Position numbers and translations under genes: made by a program. A DNA stretch of 27,881 nucleotides. It comes from a virus. The notes under the pieces are model-generated. The model had not been told where the DNA came from. It made no database searches and saw only the letters and a program-made list of their open reading frames with translations. The stretch spans positions 1 to 27,881 of the IMG/VR virus record IMGVR_UViG_3300025646_000251. The stretch is one strand, 5' to 3'. This document shows positions 15,133 to 23,330 of the stretch, piece by piece (position 1 is the first letter of the stretch; the number at the start of each line of letters is the position of its first letter).

Positions 15133-18100
15133 ATGAGCATACAACAAGATCAAATCGTAGACTTACTGTATAAACAGGCATTTGGTGTAACCAAAACTGA
15201 TACAGAACAAAATAAAAGTCCATCTAACGAATCTATTCCAAGTCCGCTTTTAAATCGCGGTGACACCGCATGGACCGAAGCTAATCAGATTCCAGTTACA
15301 GCAGGTGCAGTTGCAGGCATCGTGCAGGCTTATACAGGTTCTAGTGCAGTAGAATGTACAGAAGATAATACTACAGTACCTATCAGCGGTATCTACCCAA
15401 CATGGAAAACAGGATTAACTTATTGGATTCCAACTGAGTTCGGTTCCACATATCAAGTTCAAGTATGGGTAGATAGTTCAGGTGTCGCAGACCCAACAGC
15501 AACAGGTACACAAATCTTTGCTGACGGTTCAGGCGGAGTAGGTGAGTGGTACTTTAATTATCAATCAGGTGTATTAAACTTTATCGGTGAGACTATCCCA
15601 ACAGCATTAACTGCTGGTAAGGTACTTTACATCGTAGGTTATCGTTATATCGGTCTAGTTGGGGTAACTAACTTACCTAGCAATACGTTTATTGGTGATC
15701 TAAACTTTACAAACACTACTATCTCCAGCACTTCAGCTAATGGTAATATTATCATTACTCCTGATGGCACTGGTGTATTACAAATCTCATCAGTATTAAT
15801 TGCTAATGGTAACATCGAAGGTGCAAACTTTACTACTAGCGGTGTAGTCTCTGCTACAGGCAACGTGTCAGGTGGCAACTTAACTACTTCTGGTAATGTT
15901 GACGGTGCTAACTTAAATCTAACAGGATTGATTGATGTAGCAGGTAATATCACTTCTACAGCAGGCATCTTTAACGGCGACGGTTATGGATTATCAAATA
16001 TCCCAGCCGCAAACATCACTGGCTTAAGTTTATCTTCTATCTCAAACGGCACAAGTAACGTAAGAGTATTTCAAGACGCTAACGTCACAACATCAGTTGG
16101 CGGCAACGCAAACGTATTAATCGTTACCGGTACTGGCATTCTGGTCAATGGTACAGGAAATACTATTCAGTCAGGTGCTATCTTAGCAAACGGCACTGTT
16201 ACTGCAAACGGCAACATCGATGCAACTAGTGCAAATATTTCAGGACAAGCAACTGTAGGTAATTTATATACAGATTCTATTCTTGCTCCTACAGGCAACA
16301 TAACAATTAGTGCCGCAGGTACTAATGAATCTATCTATCTAGTTCCAACAGGAACAGGTGTAGTAGACGTAGCCGGTAAGAAAATTACTGAACTTGCTAC
16401 TCCTACTAATCCAAACGATGCGGCAACTAAAGAATATGTTGACGCAATCGGTGGCACTGGTTTAACAATTCATAGCCCAGTAAGAGTTGAAGCAAACTCT
16501 GCTATTGGTGGTACATATGCTCAAGGTGGTACAACACCAACTGTAGATCAGATTACTGGTGGTAACACAATCGTATTCACTGCGTCTCATGGTTTGTCAG
16601 AAAACGATGGTATCGTATTTGACAACTCATTCAATGGATTGACAGCAGGTGAAGGCTATTGGGTATTCAGTGTTCCTTCAGCAACATCTATCACAGTTAA
16701 AGATGGATACTTTGGTGCTGAAGTTACAGGTTTAACAAACGGAACAAGTTTAGCAGAACCCTCACGTGCTAATCCGGGTGTAGGTGCTACATTAACAAAT
16801 AGCGGTGCTAATGCGGCACTTGTTATTGACGGCATCACAGTTGCGAATAATGACAGAGTTTTAATTTACGCAGAATCTACAGCCGCATACAATGGTGTAT
16901 ATGACGTAACAGACTCAGGTAACGCTTCAGCGGCTTGGGTACTTACACGTTCATCAGACATGAACAAATACATACCTGCTTCTTCAAGCGGTATGGGTAA
17001 AGGTGATTATCTCTTTATCGAAGAAGGTGCTTCTGGCGCCGGCGAATCTTATGTGTTAACCGCACCAGACGGTGAGATCATCATTGGTACTTCTAACGTT
17101 GAATTTACTCAGTTTAGTTCTGCAGGGTCATATACAGCAGGTGCTGGTATCGATATCAGCGGTACAACAATCAGTGCTAACGTAGATGGCGTAACTACAG
17201 CGATTGTTGGTGGAAACATTGCAGTTAAAACTTCTGCTCAGTTTACAACACCAAATATCGGTGTGGCATCAGGTACAAGTTTAACTGTAACAGGTAACGT
17301 AAGTGCTAATAACTTAAGTATTTCTAATATTGCAAACATCGACGGCAATTTAACTGTTGGTGCAAATATTATTGCAAGTGATGATATCACTGCAAATGCA
17401 AACATTTTTGCTAATAATGCAAACATTACAACGTTATTAGAAGTACCAACTGCAAATGTAACAAATGTTAACGCTACAAGCAATATCATTGCAAATACAT
17501 TAACTATTAACTTAGATGCTAGCATGAATACTGCTAACTTTAGCGGTAATGTAGTATTCTCAGGTGATCTTGTTACAATTGATAATGATTTATCAGGTAA
17601 TACAGGTAACTTTAGTGGTAACGTTGGAGTACTTGGATTATTAACAGATAACTTATATTACGCAAATGGTCAACCCTGGGACTTACAAGAAGCCGCAGGG
17701 TCAAATACACAAGTTCAATTCAATAGTAATAATGATTTTGGTGCGAGTGCAAACTTTACATTTGATACTGCTACAGACAACTTAACAGTAACAGGTAACG
17801 TTGTTGTTGCAACCGGTGCTTTCTATGGTGACGGTGGCGGCATCTCTAACGTAGTAGGTGCAAACGTAACCGGTCAAGTAGCAAACTCTGCCGTAGCCGG
17901 CACAGTTTACACTAATGCACAACCTAACATTACAAGTTTAGGAACACTAACTTCTGTTGACGTAAGTGGTACAGCTAATATCGATACTGGTGTAAGTATC
18001 GGTGCTAACCAGATATCTACTATTCAAGCGGCAACAGTAAATACAGTAAGTACTTCACAGACTGCTATTGCAACATTTGCAGTATCCGGAGTATCTGGTA

Positions 18101-18330
18101 TAGAATTTTTAGTAAAAGGCAGAGACGCCTCAGGTGGAAACACTAGCGTAGCCACAGTGTTGGCAGTGACTGATGGAAGTAATGTTGACTATTCAGTATA
18201 TGGTTCTGCTTACTTAGTAGGTGCGACCGGAGCACTAGCAGTCGGCATTAATGGGTCTAATGTTGAACTATTAGTTACCCCTTCAAGCGGAAACTCAACT
18301 CAGTGGATCACACAATATAGGTTTATTTAA
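15133..18330 (+). CDS. Large fibre-like virion protein, 1065 residues
   Basis: The N-terminal domain of about 175 residues (MSIQQDQIVDLLYKQAFGVT, NESIPSPLLNRGDTAW, WYFNYQSGVLNFIGETIP, VLYIVGYRYIGL) is distinct from its neighbours and resembles virion proteins of marine T4-like phages; it may be the particle-attachment part. Then follow NVSGGNLTTSGNVDGANL-type repeats, a FNGDGYGLSNIPAANITG module, the PTGTGVVDV / AATKEYVD / NDRVLIY / WVLTRSSD module (about 390-676), the LLTDNLYYANGQPWDLQ module (about 836) and one AQPNITSLGTL repeat. It ends in a beta-sandwich-like C-terminal domain of about 120 residues. The start follows the previous stop by 3 nt with no clear ribosome site, pointing to coupling. 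Confidence 0.8.
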   Translation: MSIQQDQIVDLLYKQAFGVTKTDTEQNKSPSNESIPSPLLNRGDTAWTEANQIPVTAGAVAGIVQAYTGSSAVECTEDNTTVPISGIYPTWKTGLTYWIPTEFGSTYQVQVWVDSSGVADPTATGTQIFADGSGGVGEWYFNYQSGVLNFIGETIPTALTAGKVLYIVGYRYIGLVGVTNLPSNTFIGDLNFTNTTISSTSANGNIIITPDGTGVLQISSVLIANGNIEGANFTTSGVVSATGNVSGGNLTTSGNVDGANLNLTGLIDVAGNITSTAGIFNGDGYGLSNIPAANITGLSLSSISNGTSNVRVFQDANVTTSVGGNANVLIVTGTGILVNGTGNTIQSGAILANGTVTANGNIDATSANISGQATVGNLYTDSILAPTGNITISAAGTNESIYLVPTGTGVVDVAGKKITELATPTNPNDAATKEYVDAIGGTGLTIHSPVRVEANSAIGGTYAQGGTTPTVDQITGGNTIVFTASHGLSENDGIVFDNSFNGLTAGEGYWVFSVPSATSITVKDGYFGAEVTGLTNGTSLAEPSRANPGVGATLTNSGANAALVIDGITVANNDRVLIYAESTAAYNGVYDVTDSGNASAAWVLTRSSDMNKYIPASSSGMGKGDYLFIEEGASGAGESYVLTAPDGEIIIGTSNVEFTQFSSAGSYTAGAGIDISGTTISANVDGVTTAIVGGNIAVKTSAQFTTPNIGVASGTSLTVTGNVSANNLSISNIANIDGNLTVGANIIASDDITANANIFANNANITTLLEVPTANVTNVNATSNIIANTLTINLDASMNTANFSGNVVFSGDLVTIDNDLSGNTGNFSGNVGVLGLLTDNLYYANGQPWDLQEAAGSNTQVQFNSNNDFGASANFTFDTATDNLTVTGNVVVATGAFYGDGGGISNVVGANVTGQVANSAVAGTVYTNAQPNITSLGTLTSVDVSGTANIDTGVSIGANQISTIQAATVNTVSTSQTAIATFAVSGVSGIEFLVKGRDASGGNTSVATVLAVTDGSNVDYSVYGSAYLVGATGALAVGINGSNVELLVTPSSGNSTQWITQYRFI
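16300..17160 (+). repeat. AATKEYVD / DRVLIY / WVLTR module, copy 1
   Basis: Residues about 390-676 contain PTGTGVVDV, DAATKEYVD, GVGATLTNSGANAALVIDG, NDRVLIYAE, NGVYDVTDSGN, WVLTRSSD and YTAGAGIDIS, in the same order as at 20737-21339 and 27264-27881. Copy 1 is the longest because an extra TPTVDQITGGNTIVFTASHG segment is inserted after the YVD motif. Confidence 0.8.
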
Positions 18331-18332
18331 CA

Positions 18333-19934
18333 ATGGCTATTCGACCATTTAATTCGATCGGTGGGTACACGGTCGGTACAAACTTTATCAATGTTATTGA
18401 TGATGTAGGTAACGTAACTGCTAACAATCTTACCGTTACTAACCTAGCAAATCTAGGTGCTGTTAGTAATATCACTATTACTGGCGGAACTAATGGTCAA
18501 GCATTAACAACAGACGGAAACGGCAATCTAAGTTTCAGTTCAATCGCATCTAATAAAGCGGCTCCCATGCCATACTACATTGGCAATACTGAGTCGTTTA
18601 TCGTAGATGAAAACTTTCAAGGTCTTTTCTCTCAACCAATTGAAATTGATGGTGAGCTAGTAGTCGACGGTGTATTAATCGAATTAGGTACATCACAGAA
18701 CGCTGAATCTACGCAAGTATATTTTGATAATAACGGCGTACTTTGGGGCAACTCAGGTTTCACATTCAACATCGCATCAGGCAATTTAGCAGTACCCGGT
18801 AACTTAAATCTAACCGGCGATATTATCCCAAGCGCAAGTAATACTTATAGTCTAGGTTCTAATTCAAACAGATGGAGTAACTTATATCTTTCTGGTAATA
18901 CTATTATCTTAGGTAATGCAACAATTACTGAAAATGAAGACGGCGCAATAGTGCTTACCAACGCAGAAGGTGGTACATTAACAGTTGAAGGTGCTGATGC
19001 CGTTGATACTTCAATGATTGCTAACGGCACTTCAAATATTCAAGTTGTAGCCAATGCAGGAGTTGCATTTAACTTGGCAGGCACCGGTAACGTAGTTACG
19101 ATTTCTGCTGATGGAGATATTTCTGGTGCAAATATTACTTCTTCTGGCAACGTAGCCGCATCAGGTGTTAAAACAGACAATTTTTATTACGCTAATGGAA
19201 CCCCAGTAAACTTTGGAGGAGACCCAGGCGGCTCTAATAACTATATTCAATATAACGATAATGAAACGTTTGGAGGTAGTGCTAATCTAACTTATGACGA
19301 TGCTTCTCAACAGTTAACACTGGTTGGTACAGCTAATATCACAAATGTTAATGTATCAGGTACAGTAGTAGCAACAGGCAACGTTAAAGCTAATGCATTT
19401 ATTGCATCATCAGGTACAGTACAGTTTGGTCTTCCACCTGGAGCAGGAACGATCACTGTAAGTAATGTTACGCAAACAGCAGGTATTTTTACTTCGGGCA
19501 TCACAGATGTTAACATCGGTCTTGCAGCCAACGTTGTTATTTGCGGTACAGGTAAAACACTAACTGCAAGGGGTAACGTTAATGCAGACAATCTTCAAGC
19601 AACTACGTTATCAGTAAATGATTTTTATAGCAGTAGAACAGGAGTTACGGTAGGTAGCGCAAATACTACTATTGATACGTTTAATGCGACTACATATCGT
19701 TCAGTAAAATACACAATCAAAGTTTCAGATTCTACAGGATATCAAGCTGTAGAAGCTCTTTTAGTACATGACGGCATAAATAGTATCATAACAGTATACG
19801 GCAGCCTTTCTACTACTGGAAGTGATTTAGTGACACTCACTACAGTACTGACAGGAGGCAACGTAGTTTTGAGAGCAACGCCAAATAATAGTAATACAAG
19901 CGTTAATCTCATGGCTACATACGTACCTGATTAA
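18333..19934 (+). CDS. Fibre-like virion structural protein, 533 residues
   Basis: The leader (FNSIGGYTVGTNFINVIDDV) matches the genes at 11348 and 12952. Modules in order are ITITGGTNGQALTTDGNGN, NFQGLFSQPIEIDGELVVDG (about 92-112, shared with the gene at 22673), VYFDNNGVLWGNSGFTF, the common fibre motif NTYSLGSNSNRWSNLYLSGN (about 173-192), a TDNFYYANGTPV / IQYNDNETFGGSANLTYD module, and a C-terminal domain of about 100 residues with YRSVKYTI, YQAVEALLVHDG and ITVYGS. That domain is paralogous to the end of the 882-residue protein. The ATG lies 2 nt after the previous stop without a visible ribosome site, so coupling is likely. Confidence 0.77.
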   Translation: MAIRPFNSIGGYTVGTNFINVIDDVGNVTANNLTVTNLANLGAVSNITITGGTNGQALTTDGNGNLSFSSIASNKAAPMPYYIGNTESFIVDENFQGLFSQPIEIDGELVVDGVLIELGTSQNAESTQVYFDNNGVLWGNSGFTFNIASGNLAVPGNLNLTGDIIPSASNTYSLGSNSNRWSNLYLSGNTIILGNATITENEDGAIVLTNAEGGTLTVEGADAVDTSMIANGTSNIQVVANAGVAFNLAGTGNVVTISADGDISGANITSSGNVAASGVKTDNFYYANGTPVNFGGDPGGSNNYIQYNDNETFGGSANLTYDDASQQLTLVGTANITNVNVSGTVVATGNVKANAFIASSGTVQFGLPPGAGTITVSNVTQTAGIFTSGITDVNIGLAANVVICGTGKTLTARGNVNADNLQATTLSVNDFYSSRTGVTVGSANTTIDTFNATTYRSVKYTIKVSDSTGYQAVEALLVHDGINSIITVYGSLSTTGSDLVTLTTVLTGGNVVLRATPNNSNTSVNLMATYVPD

Positions 19935-19971
19935 ACTAAAACTTAGTCAATAATATTGGGGAATTATTACA

Positions 19972-22620
19972 ATGGCGACAAAAAATTTCGTAGTTAAGAA
20001 CGGCTTAACAGTCGGTTTGGCATCTATCGATGCCGCAACTGGTAATCTTATCAGTAAAAATGCCAATCTAGGTAATCTAGCGTCAGCAAATATTTTTGCT
20101 GGATCAGGTGCAAATCTATCAAACATTGCTGGTGCAAACGTAACCGGCACTGTAGCAAATGCTACTCATGCGTCTACTGCTAATACAGTAACAACCGCGG
20201 CACAGCCCAATATCACATCAGTAGGTACACTGTCAAGTTTAACAGTATCAGGTAACACTGCTACTGGTGGCCTCTTAACAGACAGCATTTACTATGCAAA
20301 CGGCGACCCCTACGTCTTTGCAAACGCTGGCGGTGCGAATACACAAGTTCAATTCAATGACAGTGGTTCTTTTGGTGGAAGTTCATCTTTCACATTTAAC
20401 AAATCAACCGGTGCATTAACAGTTTCAGGTAACGTTTCTACCGGTAATATTTCAGGTGCTTTAGGTAACTTTACTACAGTAACAGGTACACTAACTACTT
20501 CAGCACAACCTAACATTACTAGCGTAGGTACTCTTACAAGTTTAGCAGTAACAGGTAATGCTAGCGCAGGTAATATCTCTGCCACTAACGGTGCTTTTAC
20601 TACAGTAGGCGGCACATTAACTACTGCGGCTCAACCTAACGTAACATCATTAGGTACACTAAGTTCACTAGACGTTACAGGTAACGTCACTACATCTGCT
20701 AACTTAGTGACAGATTTAATTCAAGGTAGAACATCTGGTATTTCTATTCGTGCAACAGGCACAAATCAAAATATCGAATTAAGACCTACAGGCACAGGCT
20801 TCACAGATGTATGGGGCGGAAGAATCGCTAACGTAGCGGCTCCAACAGCATCTGGCGACGCCGCAACAAAACAATACGTAGACGAAGTTGCACAAGGACT
20901 TGATCCTAAAGGATCTGTTGTTTTAGCAACTGCTTCTGCTTTACCATCTTACACATATAATAACGGCTCATCAGGCGTAGGAGCAACTATTACTGCTTCT
21001 TCTAACGGTGCATTAAGTGTTGATGGATCAACACCAAGTGCTGATGATCGTATTCTTGTTAAAGACGAAACAGGCGGTAATGCTCCTTATAATGGTATCT
21101 ATGTAGTTACTACAGTAGGTGACGCAGGTACTGCATTCGTATTGACACGTGCAACTGACTTTGACGGCGCCCCCGGATCAGAAATTCCTGGCGCATTCGT
21201 GTTCGTTGAAACAGGTAGCACATATGCAGATACAGGTTGGGTATGTACAACTGACGCTCCTGTAACTGTTGGTTCAACAGACATTACATTTACACAGTTC
21301 TCTGGTGCTGGTACATACACAGCAGGAACTGGCTTAACATTAAACGGTACTGAATTTTCAATCAGCAACACAACTGTAACAGCACAAGCATATGGCTCAG
21401 GTGATGCAGTTGCTACATTTACTGTTAACGCACAAGGTCAATTGACAGCGGCTGCTAACGTAGCAATCGCAGCCAACGCCGCTAACTTAACTGGCTCAAC
21501 ACTTTCTTCAAACATCACAACATCAAGTTTAACAAGTGTTGGCACATTAGGTTCATTAGACGTTACAGGTAATGTTGGTGCAGGAAATGTCTCAGCGACA
21601 GCCGGTAGCTTTACTACAGTTGCAGGTTCATTAACAACTGCATCACAGCCAAACATCACAAGCGTAGGTACATTAACATCGCTGGCAGTAACAGGTAACG
21701 CAAGTGCTAATAACATCAGTGCTACAAATGAAGTATCTGCTACAACTTTAAGCGGTACTTTATCAACAGCCGCACAACCTAATATCACAAGTGTTGGTAC
21801 ACTATCATCACTATCTGTAACAGGTAACGTGACAGCAGGCGGTGTTAAAACTGATAACTTATATTATGCAAACGGCAATCCCTGGGACTTACAAGAAGCC
21901 GCAGGTAGCAACACAGAAGTTCAATTTAACAGCAATGACGACTTTGGTGCTAGCTCAAACTTTACATTCAACAGTTCTACAAACAACTTAGCAATTAACG
22001 GCAACATCGTTGTTTCAACTGGTGGTTTTTATGGTGATGGCTCAGCCTTATCATCACTAACAGGTGCTAACGTAACCGGTGAAGTAAGCTATGCGGCAGT
22101 TGCAAACTCAGTATCAGGTTCTAACGTATCAGGTGCAGTCTCATTTGCAACGACTGCTAATAACGTTGCAGGTAGCAATGTTTCAGGTCAAGTAGGCAAT
22201 GCGGCAGTAGCCGGAACAGTTTACACTAACGCACAACCTAACATTACAAGTGTTGGTACACTAACATCTGTAACAACAACAGGACAAGTAAAAGCAGTAT
22301 CATTAGGAACACAACGTTCTAACGTCTCAGTAACAACTAATACAGTTGTTGATGAGTTTGATCCTAGCACTTACAGAACAGCAAAATATGTCTTCTCTAC
22401 ATCAGGAGACGATGGGTATCAGTCTGTTGAATGTTTATTAGTACATGATGGATCAGATTCATATATCACAATTTATGGTTCTGTCTGTTCTAATACATCA
22501 GCAGATATTGTAGAATTATCAAGTAATATTAATGGAGTATCAGGAAACGTAACAGTTTATGCTACTACAAATAGTGCAAACGTTGTGTTGAATGTGGTGA
22601 CAGCATACATTTTAACATAA
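19972..22620 (+). CDS. Fibre-like virion structural protein, 882 residues
   Basis: The leader is MATKNFVVKNGLTVGLASID. The body carries six AQPNITSVGTL-type repeats, two YYANG / VQFN / FTF modules, the FYGDGSALSSLTGANVTGEV module followed by short SGSNVSGAVSFATTAN-type units, and one PTGTG / AATKQYVD / DRILVK / FVLTRATD module (256-456). The last 100 residues (YRTAKYVF, YQSVECLLVHDGSD, YITIYGS) are the same C-terminal domain as in the 533-residue protein. The ribosome site GGGGA (19958-19962) lies in the loop of a weak AT-rich hairpin, AATAAT/ATTATT. It is probably a trimeric fibre or a capsid- or tail-surface adhesin; no receptor can be inferred. Confidence 0.78.
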   Translation: MATKNFVVKNGLTVGLASIDAATGNLISKNANLGNLASANIFAGSGANLSNIAGANVTGTVANATHASTANTVTTAAQPNITSVGTLSSLTVSGNTATGGLLTDSIYYANGDPYVFANAGGANTQVQFNDSGSFGGSSSFTFNKSTGALTVSGNVSTGNISGALGNFTTVTGTLTTSAQPNITSVGTLTSLAVTGNASAGNISATNGAFTTVGGTLTTAAQPNVTSLGTLSSLDVTGNVTTSANLVTDLIQGRTSGISIRATGTNQNIELRPTGTGFTDVWGGRIANVAAPTASGDAATKQYVDEVAQGLDPKGSVVLATASALPSYTYNNGSSGVGATITASSNGALSVDGSTPSADDRILVKDETGGNAPYNGIYVVTTVGDAGTAFVLTRATDFDGAPGSEIPGAFVFVETGSTYADTGWVCTTDAPVTVGSTDITFTQFSGAGTYTAGTGLTLNGTEFSISNTTVTAQAYGSGDAVATFTVNAQGQLTAAANVAIAANAANLTGSTLSSNITTSSLTSVGTLGSLDVTGNVGAGNVSATAGSFTTVAGSLTTASQPNITSVGTLTSLAVTGNASANNISATNEVSATTLSGTLSTAAQPNITSVGTLSSLSVTGNVTAGGVKTDNLYYANGNPWDLQEAAGSNTEVQFNSNDDFGASSNFTFNSSTNNLAINGNIVVSTGGFYGDGSALSSLTGANVTGEVSYAAVANSVSGSNVSGAVSFATTANNVAGSNVSGQVGNAAVAGTVYTNAQPNITSVGTLTSVTTTGQVKAVSLGTQRSNVSVTTNTVVDEFDPSTYRTAKYVFSTSGDDGYQSVECLLVHDGSDSYITIYGSVCSNTSADIVELSSNINGVSGNVTVYATTNSANVVLNVVTAYILT
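20737..21339 (+). repeat. AATKQYVD / DRILVK / FVLTR module, copy 2
   Basis: Residues 256-456 repeat the order PTGTGFTDV, DAATKQYVDE, GVGATITASSNGALSVDG, DDRILVKDE, NGIYVVTTVGDAG, FVLTRATD and YTAGTGLTL. It lacks the extra insertion of copy 1. The proteins align but the DNA is considerably diverged. Confidence 0.8.
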
Positions 22621-22672
22621 CTTACAATTTAAAATAAAAGTCAATTAGTTTGACATTGGGGAAAATGGAACC

Positions 22673-23248
22673 GTGGCATATAAAGACTTTAGAGTAAAAA
22701 ATGGCTTAACAACGCCATCTCTAACCGTTGAAGGAATTTCTAATCTAGGACCTATAGGTAATGTAACCATTACCGGTGGCACCAACGGTCAAGTCATAAC
22801 TACAGATGGCTTAGGCAATCTTTCGTTTGATGACTTATCTTCCTCTATATCCCCTATGCCCACTCTCATCGGTACAGGTACCGATGAGACCATCCCCGAA
22901 AACTATCAAGGTTTATTTGGTTTCCCGATCACGATTGACGGGTCATTAACTGTTGACGGTATCTTAGTAGATGTCAGCGGTGATGGCCCGGTAGTTGGTG
23001 GATCACAAAATCAAATTCAGTTTAATAATGGGTCAGATGACGTATTGGGTGCAAGTGACAAACTTACATTCAACACAGAAACTAGAGTGTTATATGCTAA
23101 TGGAATAATGCGTACAGGACAGTATGCTAATAATGCTTTACCAGATAGTGTTGCAGGTGGAATTATTTTTATTACCGGTGTCAACAAGCCTGCATACGGC
23201 GACGGTACAGGCTGGTATTATTTCGATACTAATGAGCAAGTTTCATGA
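22673..23248 (+). CDS. Short fibre-family protein, 191 residues, GTG start
   Basis: The best start is GTG at 22673, with GGGGA 10 nt upstream; the nearby ATG at 22665 is out of frame and stops after ten codons. The N-terminus (VAYKDFRVKNGLTTPSLTVE) resembles the leader of the 882-residue protein. The next 80 residues (VTITGGTNGQVITTDGLGN, NYQGLFGFPITIDGSLTVDG) are paralogous to the 533-residue protein. The last part (NQIQFNNGSDDVLGASDKL, then GGIIFITGVNKPAYGDGTGWYYFD) contains no terminal beta domain of the type seen in its neighbours. It may be a small adaptor or whisker, or a shortened relative of the larger fibres. Confidence 0.7.
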   Translation: MAYKDFRVKNGLTTPSLTVEGISNLGPIGNVTITGGTNGQVITTDGLGNLSFDDLSSSISPMPTLIGTGTDETIPENYQGLFGFPITIDGSLTVDGILVDVSGDGPVVGGSQNQIQFNNGSDDVLGASDKLTFNTETRVLYANGIMRTGQYANNALPDSVAGGIIFITGVNKPAYGDGTGWYYFDTNEQVS

Positions 23249-23275
23249 GATTTATAGCAGTCTTTTTAAAAAAAT

Positions 23276-23283
23276 AATAAATA
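23276..23283 (+). promoter_or_regulatory. Late promoter box AATAAATA
   Basis: AATAAATA lies 47 nt before the ATG at 23331, with AGGG at 23317-23320 as ribosome site. It is preceded by an A/T-rich run (TTTTTAAAAAAA) that could be an upstream element. Confidence 0.5.
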
Positions 23284-23330
23284 CAACATATGCGTGAGCA
23301 GAAAGTATCATAATATAGGGTAGACTTAAC

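Noticed and set aside
22665-22697. ATG at 22665 as start of the short fibre gene
   Set aside because: It is in another frame and meets a stop after ten codons. GTG at 22673 is in the coding frame.
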